From: Syngnathus acus
Lineage: Eukaryota; Chordata; Actinopteri; Syngnathiformes; Syngnathidae
DNA length: 64,000 nt
NCBI RefSeq assembly: GCF_901709675.1
Contig: NC_051089.1
Coordinates: 1,243,476 to 1,307,475, forward strand
Direction of reading: 5' to 3'
Shown here: piece after piece, positions 37,066-50,400 of the stretch
Layout: each line of letters opens with the position of its first letter
Numbering within the stretch: the first letter of the stretch is position 1
Program-made: the position numbers and the translations under genes
The notes under the pieces: model-generated
Database searches by the model: none
The model's input: the letters and a program-made list of their open reading frames with translations, nothing else
Told to the model about the DNA's origin: nothing

Positions 37066-40000
37066 TCACAGCTGTAGAGTAGCAGAGGTCTGTGACATTG
37101 CGTTGTAGATGAAGGTGTTGTTGAACGGCACAAACTGCCGGCTGATGATCTTGATGGCTTCTTGAGCAGCTGAACCTGAACGGATGGAGCAAAGTTCATG
37201 AGGAACGAGCCACGACTGCATTTCAACTTTCCAAATTACCTCCCATAAATGCAGAAACTGTGTGGGGCTCTGCTGCACCATATCGACAGCTAGAGACAAA
37301 ATAAAAAGATTTGAAAACATGACGCCACTCCTAAAATTAGAGCGAGGACTCACAACTCGTGCACGTAATCGTCCTTGATGTTGACGTTAAGGTTGTACTC
37401 CTGCAGCAGGCCGGTGACGCACAGCTTCAGCTTGCTGATGTCCTCTTCCACTTGGTAGTTGTACACTCCTAAAAAACACATCGTTCAAAATCCGATGCCA
37501 ACTTTGGTTTGCCGTCGAGACTAAACAGCCGAGTACCAGGGTAGCGGGAGTGCTGCTGGTAGAAGCGATCGACGGCTCGAAGCATGAGGTAGAAGACCAT
37601 CTCGCTGTCGGGATTGTCCATGCATGAAGCTGTGGGGAAAAGCCAATTGATATTGATAGTGAGCAATAAAGGACTGCAGTCACTTAAGGTGACACGCTAT
37701 CAAATTAAAGATTGCAAAAAAATACAATCTACACACAAAAAAAAGTCACAAGTTAATTTTGGTGCAGAATTTGGGCCTGTTTGGTCACACAAACAATTAC
37801 AGAAGTTAATTGCAACTTCTGCCCTCTAGCGGCCGAAAGAAGAACGTTTTAGAATTCTCAATGCATCGATGGCATACAAAGATACATTATTTGAAGTAAA
37901 TAAATAATAATAATAAAAAGAAAATCACCGCAAGACAAAAAAGGCATCTCCAACTTACTGATTTCATCTCTGTTGACCGAATCCACGTTGTACTCTGCCG
38001 CTAGAGATCGGCAGCGCACCAGGCGTAGGAAGGAGGCATTCTTGCCTGGATAACAAGGCAACATTTCCAAAAGGCAGCAACAATCAATCAGCTGTGCTGG
38101 CGCAAACAAATCACAAATTAAAACCGACAAACTTACAGAAGAGCCTGATGTCCTTTTCCGGGATACTTTCAGGTGCCTGTCGGGGAGACCAAAATATTAA
38201 AAGGCAAATATTCTCATAGACATGAACTATTGAGGACATTTTGAAACTGAATGCAATCCGAGTAACGTTATTCTCGTTGCTACGGTTCAGCGAGAATAGT
38301 GCCTATTATTATTTGTAATTGTTGCAAGAGCGTACCTTTCCGACAGACTGGAGCAGACTTTCGACGTATCTGCTAACAGACGCCGCGTCCTCCAGGGCCT
38401 TTTCCCTGTAACTGTGAGAAAACATAAACATAAAATACAAAGCATCAATGGCTGGATGGTGGTTTTTCTTACACATTCTGAAGCTTGATAAACTTCTGTG
38501 AGTCAGCGATCATATCTGGGATGGTCCCGCGCAGAGGGAGGCTGCCGCAGCCTTCATTGTGTACAAATTCTTTTACAGCTCGAAGCATGACCCAAAAGGC
38601 CGAAGTCTGCCAACAAATAGCGGTAGATTGAGGTTTAACGCGGGAATATTTGTACAATTTCATAAAGAGCAAGAGAAGAATATAAAACCTGTGATGTTAT
38701 GTTGTTACATAGTTCATCGTCAAAGAGGTCTTGGATAACACTTGAGATCTGTAAAAAAAAAAAGAAAAGCGACAAATATTGTTAGTTTATCTTAAAAAGT
38801 GGAATTTGTTTTCATAGGCGATCTCAACTGACACCTTTGTTGGATTTAAAGCCGTGTTGACGTTCTTAATTGCTTCATCAAAGTTTTCTTCATCCTCCAA
38901 AACACCTTTGTCATTCTTCAGGATCCCTGATGTCAAACAAAGAAAGACAACAAGTTTGCAACATGCACAAGTGGGGGATGTCGGCCGCTAAGCGAAAGAC
39001 TTCACGCAAATACCTTCCCGGATAATCTGTCGGAAGGCTTCTTTCTCCTTGTAATTTCTGGGGAGCTGCGAGTCTTGCTAAAAGAGTGTGACAATAAGTG
39101 TGACATGTAATTGCACATTGTTACAAAGAGCCATGCTGTTCCAAAATTGTACTGCACCTCGCTGAGCCATCTTTCAAGACATTTGGCCACGATGACAATC
39201 CAAGGTGTGTGACTGTGATCCTGTGCAGCAAATATAAACAAAACTATCAGTCAAGCAGAAAAATAAAATAATAAAATCACACTACGAACCTTTTTGTCCA
39301 TGTTTTCGAGGTCATAGGAATGAATGTGTTTCTTGAATTCGGCAAAGGGCCGGTCTAACCTCAGGTCCTCCAAAGCATTGTCGGGGTGGGACTCGATCAC
39401 TGTGGAGATACGTTCAATGTAAACGGGGCAAAATCTAGAACACGGGTCACATCAAAGTGAGGAAGAACAATGTCATTATGAAGTCGATGCTCCTCATCAT
39501 ATGCCATGATGAAGTCAGCAAAGTCCATGTGTTCATGCATGTAACTCACCTGTGTGCTCTTGCACAACCAGCCTCATGTAGCCAATGAGCCCGTAGGTTT
39601 TACAAAGCAGGAATGGTACTGAGGCGCTCCACAGAACGGAGCCCAGCCTCAGACTCGTGCTAGTTTCAGGAGAGGAAAAGGGAAACAAATGCTTAGTTAG
39701 GGACAACAGCATGTGATTGGACATTGTTACAAAGACAAAGACCGGCGCTGTTCAAAGATATGATCTGTCATTTTTTGTCTTGCAGTCCTAAATTGTATTC
39801 AAAGGGATCTTTTGCATTTTCGAACGAACTCATTTGTAGTGATAGCGACAGTGATGCAAAATATTTTCTATATTTCATACCTTTCAGGCAACTGCACACC
39901 AATAACAATGCTAAATCGATGGAAAAACTCTGGATTACAGTCCAACAGCATGTCAGGACTCTAAAAAACAAGGACAACACAAGAGAGACAACACGACTGA

Positions 40001-40976
40001 CTGAATCTTCATCATCATTACCATATCAATAAGTGCAAACAACATTAACCTCTTCCACAAAATTGCCCGATACGTCAGTGTTCAGTTCTTGGAGCAGCTC
40101 CATGGCAGCCTGTGCTCTGTTCTGCAACACAGAAACTCAGGTCAGGGCTCACTTTCATATTTGTTGAACACACATGAATATACCTTTCCAATGCTGTCGG
40201 GGCTGAGGAAGAAGCTGCAAAGAAAGATGAAATTGTAACAAACAGACAAAAACAAATGGCGCTAATATTATACAACCCACAAACTCAAATGTCTCTTACT
40301 TGTTTCCTACATCTTCTCCAGAAACCGTGTGACCATCAACTATAGTGAACGCTCCAATGCCTGATGAGGACATTTGGGTGACTTCATTCATTGAAAACAT
40401 CACCATTTCTTATTGGATTGAATCATGAATGCAGAAACATTTTACCAGGAAGGACAAGGTTTTTCAGGATCTCGGTCCCAGTTGCTGTAGCATTGATCAG
40501 GCAAACGTGGGCATTCTCAAGAGCTTCTTGACCATGGTCCCCCCATAATCTGGAAGCACACAGCGTTCATCCATCACAATTTACGATGATAATATACGAG
40601 GAAGGACAAATGTAGACTGCAATGAACAATTAGGACTGCTCATTCAGACGAAAAATCTTCACCTAATAACCCTATAGCAGGGGAAAGAAGTATGTAACTA
40701 GTTCTAGTAAACACACATTGTATGCGCATAAGCAAATACAAACAATGGACACTTTAAACGGAACCAATGGCGCTGTTTATTTAGCCGAGGTTGCATATAG
40801 CATAGCTGCTAATGCTAGCGCCTTCATTTCCGCGCTGTGTGCATTATTCACCATTGCTTTATTGTTAATTGAGACAAGTGCATAATAATGTAGCAGCATA
40901 TAGTAGGTCATTTAAAGATAAATTACCTGAGTTGCCTGTCGTACTTCTGTTCTTTGGCTGCTTTAGTTGCTGCCAT
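37066..40976 (-). CDS. nae1: NEDD8-activating enzyme E1 regulatory subunit (APPBP1)
   Basis: Twenty exons join in phase to 533 residues (human 534): 40927-40976, 40446-40549, 40300-40360, 40184-40214, 40050-40121, 39881-39960, 39550-39659, 39290-39399, 39158-39220, 39014-39077, 38835-38926, 38689-38748, 38473-38606, 38335-38411, 38137-38175, 37959-38045, 37537-37629, 37354-37468, 37240-37289 and 37066-37175. With UBA3 it forms the E1 that adenylates NEDD8 for cullin modification. NAE1 itself carries the ThiF-like fold without the catalytic cysteine. Landmarks are [21 protein letters not shown] at the N-terminus, [114 protein letters not shown], and [19 protein letters not shown] at the end. 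No frameshift or stop was found. The exon-14 acceptor is the upstream AG at 38412-38413. Confidence 0.97.
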
Positions 40977-42119
40977 GGCATCTGTCTGTGTTTAGGTAAA
41001 AGCGAAACCGCTTTTGCCACGTCAGATTCGACACACGCAGTGCAACTTGTCAGTGGGAGCTTGTCAAGTACCAACGGATTAATAAAAGTCATTTAAAATC
41101 TAAAAAAAAGATATGTTTTATTTCGCCAATTTTAGCCAGTGTTTGGGAAAAAAATATTTAATGTACATTGATTATTAGCATCCAATTCCAATGAAATCGG
41201 GATGTTGTGTGAAACGTAAATATTGAATAGAATGAATTGCAAATGCTTTTTATTTTTATTTTTACTGTAAGGTTGAATGTTTACTTGCTGTCATTTTCAC
41301 CATTTACTGATGCTTTACGCGTATGGTATGTTGTACTGTATTTGTTGCTGCAGACTTGAGTTGTCCTGTAGATGGCAGCATCTCCTAATGAGTCTAATTT
41401 ACGTTTGCAAACATGACCAGGAATAAACTCTTATTTGTAAAATGATTGTTTGAAGCACCCTTTGAGCTTCATGCAGTTTGTATACCGTATGAACCAACAA
41501 CAAAAGAAAACTGAACTGGTAAGTTTTTTCCCCTCCTCAGACTTTCAATAACATTTGACCTTGCCTCCCTTTGAATATGTATTTATGCAAAATCAGCATT
41601 ATTGTTTGCATAAGTTTCCTCGGCATCTAAATGCTGATGGCAATGGAAATAAATCTGTTAGCGCACTAATAAATAAGGAATGAGAGTGGGCATGTGTGAG
41701 GTAAATTTAACACACATTCTCAAATAACCTGACCAAATTAGCACCAGGAAGCTTTATTGAGCCTGAGAATACCCGACCAAGCACATCATCCCCGGCCAAA
41801 ATCGATCGTGCTCTAAGGCATTACAGTCAGGGCTCAGAAATAGAATCAGTCACGCATATATTTAGCTCAGTCTTTGTGCTTGTCGGAGGTAATATTTGCT
41901 CTCGATGACCTCTGACCAAATCGTTCTGGGCAAACTATGTGGGGAGAAAGACTGCTGATGCTGAAAAATGATGACAAATTGTTTAATGAGTGACTTTTTC
42001 ACCTCACGTCGGATCAGAAATGCGGCCTGTCAGCATGTATACTAAATATTCGGGGTTACTGGTCGAAAATATATTGTAAATTGTGAAACACTGAAAAGTT
42101 TTAGAATTTTTTTTTCGGC

Positions 42120-42145
42120 GGGGGGGGGGGGGGGGGGGGGGGGGG
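42120..42145. repeat. uninterrupted run of 26 G
   Basis: The homopolymer is read directly and preceded by T9CGGC. Length may be affected by sequencing or assembly. Confidence 0.85.
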
Positions 42146-42691
42146 CATTTTCAAGAGTGACACAAATATTACATTAGTAGTTTGTGTAAGCAAATCATCC
42201 TGTCAAGAAACGTTCCTTTGTCATTATTGGCAAGGACAGCGGCTGTCTGGCAACAAGTCGAAGCAGTCACTGCGCAGTTGCCGTGGATACAAACAGCAGA
42301 GCAACAAAGCGCAAACTCGAGGCCCACTCATATCTCCCCTACTTCTCTCCGAGCCCGTGATCCATCTGCATCACCTTGTCAGGAAATAAAAGCATCTCAT
42401 AAAAATATCCGACCCGTTCAAATCTTTCTGGTGACAAGTGTTTCTGTTTTGGTTAGGATGCCTTCATTTAGCCTCTGTGTTGTTTGGCTCGATACTCGGT
42501 AAACCGAGGCCTTGGTTTCCGTGCGACCCCTGGACCTCGTGGATGCTGACATTTGGTTTTCAGCCAGGTTCAGGGTCAAGTTTAAGGTAGAGTGATAAAA
42601 ACTTGCCACATTAACAGCAGACTGTGTATAATTAGAATTCGAGTTGACAGCCAAGGGCCTTGGTTCGCTCACTATAATACAATAAATCACA

Positions 42692-42731
42692 GAGGTCACA
42701 GAGATGAGTTTCACCCTCCCTCGGTGGTCTG
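42692..42731 (+). repeat. first copy of a duplicated 37-bp phrase
   Basis: GGTCACAGAGATGAGTTTCA, then CCCTCCCTCGGTGGTCTGTT. A near-identical phrase occurs at 44852-44891 in the same orientation. A/T-rich ATAAT motifs precede both copies. Confidence 0.75.
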
Positions 42732-43185
42732 TTTAGAGAAAACGGCACCACAGTCATGGAGGCAAGGTCATGATTTGTAATTCTGTACTCGCCTGTGGCC
42801 ATAAATGTTTTGATCTCAGTGTTTCTCTCTGAAAATGTGGCCTTGGTTTTATATGAGTGTTGATGATGATCGAATTGTAGGCGAGCAGAGGGTTAAGTGT
42901 GACCTTTGCACTCTGACTCTTAACACGCGAATATTCTGGTTACACCGACCGGAAGCACGTGATGTTTGTAGTGGGCTTTATAAATCGGCAGACCTCAATG
43001 AATGATCGTTAAATCTCTCTGATTAGTGAGTAAGACCGGGCTTGGATGTTTGTTCCGGGGTCGCTATAGCAACGCACCAAGAATTGTATCACGGGCATAT
43101 TCATTTTATACATGTCTGTTTAAAATCACTGTCAGACATTTGGTTTACAGATTTCATACAGACACTGGGTTGATTTTAAGATGTG

Positions 43186-43213
43186 AATAATAATAATAAT
43201 AATAATAATAATG
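43186..43213. repeat. AAT microsatellite
   Basis: Nine AAT trinucleotides, seen directly. Confidence 0.9.
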
Positions 43214-44535
43214 CATTCAGTGAATTAATTTCCAATTTTTAAAAAAATTAATTTCTTCAAAAGGATTGATGAAATATGAATGAAATAAAAGGATATACAC
43301 CACATATACCCACGCAGACATATTCACTAAACATTGCGCCAATATTTAGACACGGGTCAAGCAGGTTTAAACACATTTCTGCCACCAAAATGTCAGAAGA
43401 CCCGCCCTCTGTTTGCCAGAACCTCGATGAAAATAGAGCCCCGAGAGCAGAGATCTTCCGTTTGGATGTTTATGCAACGCTTTATTAGTGAGGCATTCCC
43501 AGACAAAGTCCCAATAAAAATGACCGTTAAGGAGAGAGCCATGTGATCAGCCTCTTGGACCATCTCCAGGACATCACAGGGTTGTGCCTCATCCACACTA
43601 TCTGCAAGCCACCACCACACCAACACGTTGGAGTCAGGGGGGTCAGTCATGCTCGCAAACGCATCGCAAGTTTCCAAGATCGCTATCCCCCCCAAGCCCA
43701 TCGGGTAAAAATAGTCCCGGTCGGCCTTTTATAAATCAGAGTGATTCTATAAAAAGCCTCCGTCTGACCAGAAGGCTTGGCCCAAGCCGCGTCGCCCTAT
43801 CTTTAGCTTTATTTATGTCCTGGTGTTGACAGCACCACTTGCAAGGCTTTCCAGTCACCGTTCATTAGGTGTGACCAAGCCTTGGCCCCATGTTGGACAA
43901 GCAGCGTCCCGTAAAAACGGTAATCAGAGGCGCTCGGGTGCTGGTCAAGCTGCATGGCTTTGAAAAACAAACGGCGTAACAGCTGCCGAGTTCACAGCCT
44001 GCTGATTCTGCCCCTCGGATTCTTTCCATCCAATTAGTGTTTATGGAGCTGTGTTTTGACGGCAGATAAGCGTGCGCTTTGTTTAAACCATGATTGGCGT
44101 GATTATAACGGCCCCAAAATGTTCCGCTGTTACAAAAGGCCGTAAAAATAGAGAAACGAACAACTGGGGATTTATTTGGTCATCAGGTCATTGCGCCCTT
44201 TGTCTTTGTTTACTTTTTATGATGAAACTTGGCGACGGGAAAAACATTTTGATGGGTTGAAAAATTGTCAATTGACTGGCTTGCGACCACCTAATGCAAT
44301 AAAAATGGTTTTTTTTTTTATCAAATATCCCCATTCACAACCTTCACTTGATATGTTCGATAGTGAGGTAAATGACTTGTTGTCAAACTAATATGGTTCT
44401 CTGGCCTCCATGACCTCAAAACAAGTTTGCCCACTCAAGGACAGCCAGTCTCATCCCACTCAAGGGGAGTTCATGACTGATGCCAGAGGCCACTTGTCTC
44501 ATCTTGTGTTCACTGAGAGAGCCGTGGTGGACTCT

Positions 44536-44536
<1 letters not shown>

Positions 44537-44573
<37 letters not shown>
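44537..44573. repeat. GT microsatellite
   Basis: About 18 GT dinucleotides, followed closely by a G8 run at 44585. Confidence 0.9.
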
Positions 44574-44574
<1 letters not shown>

Positions 44575-44851
44575 TGTCCAAGTGGGGGGGGGGTGTATTC
44601 TCATCTTAAGCCAGAGCCACCCGGACAACAAACGTTGGAGCAGTAATGTTGCATTGTAGCTGTTACTTTTTGAGGTGTGAATAAATTTGTGGGACAGTGG
44701 GAAAATGAGTCATCATTGCTATTCATAATCTTTTTCTGTTAAGACAGAACGCTGTGGTGTGCTGGAGCCAACATGCAAATGTGTCAATGATGGATGACGG
44801 TGGGCTGAAGGAGTCTTGTTAATTTTTTCTTTATAATCATAAATAATAATT

Positions 44852-44891
44852 GGTCACAGAGATGAGTTTCACCCTCCCTTGGTGGTCAGTT
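44852..44891 (+). repeat. second copy of the duplicated 37-bp phrase
   Basis: Matches 42692-42731 with only two or three differences over about 37 bases, 2.16 kb away. Confidence 0.75.
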
Positions 44892-46227
44892 GGATGAAAT
44901 TAGAATATTTTGGCCAATTTATGCAGGCTAATTATTCCAGTTTCGTATTAATTAGTGCAAAAAGTATTATTTCTTCTGTTATTTCCTGTGACTAAGATTT
45001 CCTGTCGGGCTTTGCGGTGCACTTTTAATTTTCCACTGATTGGAGGTAAGAAAAAAAAAAATAAGCGCCCACCCTCTTTCCATATTTTGCATGCATTTAT
45101 TCCCGCTGCGCCTCGTTTTGAAATTGTTGATTTCCAGCTCCCCGTCTTGTCGTCTGAACTGGAAGAGTGATTGCGGGGTCGAAAGGACCTGAAATAGCGC
45201 TAGTGACGCACGTACTGTGTCAGACGTCCGTTTATTTTGTCAAGCGGTTCAAGCCGTTTTCAACTAAATTATGCTCTCACGCATTCAGACCAATGATTGC
45301 CTGGATCTTTTTTTTTTTTTTTTGTTTTTCTTTTTCACGTGTTACTTTATTTGGTTTATTTTGAGATTTTAATGGCATACCCTCTTCACGGCATACTTTC
45401 TGCTGGATTCAAACAAGTTGATGGGTAACACAAATGCTATTTTTTGGTTGTTTTCAAATTACCGCCTTATACATAAAGTTTCTGTTATATTTTATCGACA
45501 TTATCGTTGCAAAAGCAATTTGCGATCAAGGGTAAAGAATCCGGGCAAGTTTTCTTGAGCTACCTTGGACAGCAGCTGCGGATTTTTGAAACAGTGGCAT
45601 CATTGAAACACAATAAGATGTTAATGGCACCATCTCTGAAACCATCTACAGATTGTTCCTGTCCGATTCCCCTTGCCCTCGCATCTCACTCAAGGTTCTT
45701 TTCCTCTCTGGATATAAATAGTCTCGTATAAAAGGCTGCTATGTCATGAGACATTGAAAATGTACAATCCAGGCGTATTCATCTGCAGCTACCTCAACAT
45801 CGAAGTGGGAGGGAAATGAAAGCTTTTAAATGGCGCTAATGACAAGCTGAATATGGAACAAGATCACCACAAAGGCTAACCTGGCCCTGTGTAGCAGAAG
45901 CAGCAGCAGGAGGAGGAACAGCAGGAGCAGTGACTCCTTGGCGGATCAGCTTGATCACCCAGCAGCAAGTGTCACTCCAGCTTCAACCATCAACAGCCAG
46001 CCACTCATTCCGCAAATGTGCCCTTCAGAACTTCAGCACCCAGAAGGTGCTGCTGGAGTATTTGTTTATATCGGTCCCCTCATCCATCAAATCCAAAACG
46101 GGGATTAACACGTGCTAATATGAAGTGCCTCGAGAGACTTGCTGGTCTTCCACCTAACCTGGATTATCCTTTAACTGTTACGGTTTACTCCATGTTGCAT
46201 TGAACCACCTGGAATAACCTGGGACCT

Positions 46228-46395
46228 GATTTGGTGCTTTTAGTAGCATCTCTGCTTAGAGGTGTCCCACAAGGCTCCGTGCTAAGTCCCTTTCATCACT
46301 CTGACTGCACCCCATCACATCATACCACAGCCATCATCAAATTCACAGATGACACAACGTATATCTTACACTACCGAGATAAAGTGGGAGGCTAA
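46228..46395 (+). pseudogene. decayed LINE reverse transcriptase fragment
   Basis: One frame reads LLRGVPQGSVLSP, then DCTPSHHTTAIIKFTDDTTYIL, then a TAA at 46393. GVPQGSVLSP and the F-x-DD-T catalytic box are reverse transcriptase motifs of fish L2/CR1-Rex-type non-LTR retrotransposons. Compared with the family, residues between SP and DCTP and after DDTT are missing. No endonuclease or full polymerase domain is nearby. It is an inactive relic, just beyond the 3' end of cdh16. Confidence 0.75.
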
Positions 46396-46418
46396 AAGAA
46401 AAGATCATTTAACCTTAT

Positions 46419-46424
46419 TTTATT
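46419..46424 (-). terminator. cdh16 candidate polyadenylation signal
   Basis: Minus-strand AATAAA lies about 300 bases after the cdh16 stop, immediately before the LINE relic. Confidence 0.45.
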
Positions 46425-46723
46425 TTAATCTGATGATGATTTCACAATAATTTGTTATCAGTGTAAGAAAAGGAATAAAGCAAAAAGAAACAGTGACTAT
46501 GGTTACAAACTACATATTTGCAGTGTAAAGGCGGCGGCAGTGTAAACAACTACGCCTAAAATTATGTTAAAGATGGAATAAACAGCATCATGGCTCAAAC
46601 ACAGGTAAACCTAAACAAGTCTGACCTCACAAATACTCTACAGAGCATCGGCGCTGAAATTAGAGCATCATTTTGGGAAAGCAGAATTGGTTCCATCAAT
46701 GGATAGGATGGTGACGATTATGC

Positions 46724-47439
46724 TTAGATGGACATTTTCAGAGGAACTCGCTCTTGGCTTGCGTTACCGGGCTGCTTGGGGTTCTGGTAGGACAGTCGCA
46801 CAAACACAACAACGAGGATGGTCCCTATTTCAAACAAATCATGAAAGAGTTTAAAAAACAACAATAGTGTGTCTACTTGAGATGTTACCTAAACGACTGA
46901 CCTATGACTGCAAATGTGCCAAGCAAAGTGCCCACCGCAGACTGGATGGTTGGCATGCCCTGCAGCGGCTTGGCTGGCATTTTGCAGTTGCCCCTGATGT
47001 TGCAAGGACACACTGTCACTAAAACAACAAGGAGAGAACGACCAGTCCGATCAGTCGTGGAAATCCGATATTCTGCGTTTCAACTGAACAAAAATGTTTA
47101 CCCGGTAAGTTTATGAAGGTGCTCCTTGGAGGAGAGCTGCTGTCAGAGATGGTGAAGGGCACAGTGTAAACCTCGGGGGCCAGATATGGTGTGTTCAGGG
47201 AGAGGTTGGTGTGAGTATCTGAGAAGAGACAAAGAAAATGTCATGATTGTGTGATGTGGAGGAACGTGACATACCTGACATCGAGCCCTTCGAACACCTT
47301 CAGCCATAAAAAAAGATTATACGAGTCCGTGTGTGCGTGATATCCCGGCCTACCTCTGCATCCCCATAACTGGCTTTAAATAAAGAAGGATAACAATAAT
47401 AATACGTCCTCAATGGAAATGGCCTTGGTACAGCAGGAT

Positions 47440-47474
<35 letters not shown>

Positions 47475-50400
47475 TTGTATTTAATGTATTTAATGTATTT
47501 AATGTATTTAATGTATTAATTTATGTATTTATTTATTTATTTTATTTTTAAAATTGTATACGTTTTTCTTTTTTTATTGACAATTTTATTCAGAATATTC
47601 AAATATACAAATAATACAGAGCTTCCTGTTTGTTCTCAGATAAAATCCTTGCATAAAAACAAACTGAAAATAAACACACGGGGAAAGAAAAAGGCCTAAA
47701 ACCTTGCCGCCCGTCTCCTTTGCAAACTTCTTTCACCTTGACCAGCGAGATACTGGAAGAGGCGAGCCACACACTTTTGAGCTGACTATCTTATCCGTGC
47801 GCATCGGTTTAAAATACACCGCTGGCTGTATGACGTGAGAGGAGTCCCGTAAAGAGAAACGTTTATCGACTTGTTTGAAGCCTTATCTGAGCTTCTCACA
47901 CTCGGACCTTCTCATCATCCCCCTTCATGTTCAACGCACTCGCGGGTCAAAACAACAAAAGCCATTTTGTTTTTCTCCTCCGTGTGCTATTTCATACGTG
48001 GCTTGACATCGTGCAGTTTTGTTTTGTCGACTTTTCCAATGACAAAAGGTTGAGCGCATGAAACGCCTCGAATGCAAGACCGGGGTGAGTCATGAGCACT
48101 TAGCGTGAGGGAAAATCAGACATAAGTGGGACCTCATTTACATCCATGGGAACATGAACAAAGCGAGCAGCGGCCATTGATGGCAAAGTGTAATACTTTT
48201 GGTGAAATGCCGCTTTTAGCCTCCACCAGCTGGAAAAAAAACATTGAAAGAAATCACGTCATTCAATTTAAATTGCTCGTGTGAGCTCAACCATGATAGA
48301 GGAGGGGGGACACCTGAGTGCTTGAGATGTGATAAATGAACCTCTTGTTCTGTTCCCGGTTCTGTAAACAGTTTATAAAATGTTGAGCGCATAAAAGCAT
48401 GATCGAAATAAAACTGTGAGCACCGTTTTGGACAAAAGAAAACTCAGACTTTAGGTTGTCTTTCTAACAATAGTTGGAATCAATTATTGTATGTTTGGAC
48501 CGTCAGAGCTGTAAGGTCCCATTGTCCCTTCAGGCCGCGTATCCATAGGATTATCTCGGCATTTCTATATTTGACTTTCCACCCTCCCTTGTGTTTTTCC
48601 ATCCCCATTTCATTGCGATTGACAGCTCGAGGTCGGCTCCAGCTCACCGTTGATGGGCGTGAGCTTCCAGTTGCGCCGCACCGTGGCATCGCTCCTCAGC
48701 GAGAAGTTGAGTCTTCCTCCGTGCTGCGGCCCGTCGCTGTCCCGCGAGGCCAGCACCAACGCTTGGTCTTCCCAGCGAGGGGTACACAAGTACTTCCACG
48801 AGTAGTCACCCACCAACACTGGACTGTTGTCGTTCACATCCAGAATTTGCACTGTGACCAAGGTTGAGGCAGATAAGGAGGAGTTACCTTGATGAAAGAA
48901 AAAAAAAATACATTATATCATTTTATTTTATATTATTTTACATTATATTACCGTAATTTTCGGACTATAAGTCGCACCGGAGTATAAGTCGCACCAGCCA
49001 TAAAATGCCCAAAAAAGTGAAAAAAAACATATATATGTATATAAGTCGCTCCTGAGTATAAGTCGCCCCCCCACCCAAACTATGAAAAAAACCGCGACTT
49101 ATAGTCCGAAAATTACGGTATATTATATTATATTTTATTTCAAGTCTTACAGATATCAATGTCCATATTTCTGAAAGGGTTTAGCGGTTGAGGCCGATCT
49201 TATGAAGTTATGCCAATTGATTGTGGCGCACTAATGAAATCCATCTGACTCACGTCCGTCCACCGCAATGATCTCCATGGTGTACGTGCTGTTTTCCTCT
49301 CGGTCCAATGCTTGCACAGTCTTCAGCTCGCCTGAGTATTTGCCAATTGAGAAGTACTTCTTGGTGTCGCCCTGAAGAGAATATCTACAAAGAAACTTCA
49401 ACGTCGAACTTCAATGACAACATCACACCGGTGATCGTGAAACGTACCTGATGGGGTGAGAATCGGGGTCGTAGCCTCGGATGGTGGCGATGACCCGCCC
49501 TGGTTCTTCACCCTCTCGGACTGTCACCTCATAATGGCTTTGCGATAGAACCGGACCTTCGTTTATATCGTCGACGTAGATGGAGACGGTCGCCGTCGAC
49601 GAAGGACCGTAGCGGCCCCGGACCAGGGCGACCGGGTTCTGGGCACTTAGAACGAGGATGTACTCACTCTCGCGCTCAAAGTCAACGACCTGCTTAAACA
49701 GAAGGAAAGCACAAAATGTAGTTCAGCTATCCCTCACAAGCCCCATCATTTATTTATCAGCAGATTGTCAGAAAAGGCCCAAATATTATCATGGGAAGAT
49801 TTGCCAGAGGATGGAAGGACGTCAAAGGGGGATGCGATTCCCGGCAAGCGTGACGAGACCCAGCCGGCCCACTCACGAGCATCAACGCGCACACTCAGCT
49901 GGAGGAGCCGTGCGGAAACGAGACACCATCAACGGTTGCCAGGGTGAGCGTACGCAGAGCTTTGGCAGGCGGGGGACGCACAGCTAACTGCAAATGACGC
50001 ATCATCAGCACATCAGAAGATACGCAGCCAACATCTTGTGACCTAAGCAACTCCTGTCCGGATCGATGTCCGAGGAATCGCGAAACGCAGACGAGATAGA
50101 CGTCTATAATCGCAGCATGTCAACGGAATCGTTTTGGATTGACATTCAGCTCAGCTCAGCTCGTCATTGTCCCAATCCGGCCCCTCCAGCCTCGACGCGC
50201 TTAACTGCCATTAGTCTCTGCACATGCAATCTAATTATTCTGTCTGGATGTGAGCAGAGTGTGATTTGGAGTAATGAAATGTGTCTGGCTTCCGGCAACG
50301 ACCTCGCTTGGTGACGTAAAACATCGAAGTTGATTTTGAGAGCGCATGATTTGTCACTGGGGATCGATGGGAGCATTTTCAGTCACCATAACAAACTGTT

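Larger units (their letters stand above)
40977..46400. other. 5.4-kb intergenic region between nae1 and cdh16
   Basis: The first 100 bases hold the nae1 5' end, with a short palindrome AAAAGCG/CGCTTTT at 40998-41015. No CA7 or PDP2 exons were recognised, though I recall both between these genes in human. The region contains a 26-G run, microsatellites, a duplicated 37-bp phrase and a LINE fragment, listed separately. Its remainder is unassigned. Confidence 0.5.

Noticed and set aside
43850-44230. Possible conserved enhancer with GATA and TTGTTTAC motifs
   Set aside because: Motifs this short occur by chance, and conservation cannot be judged from one sequence.
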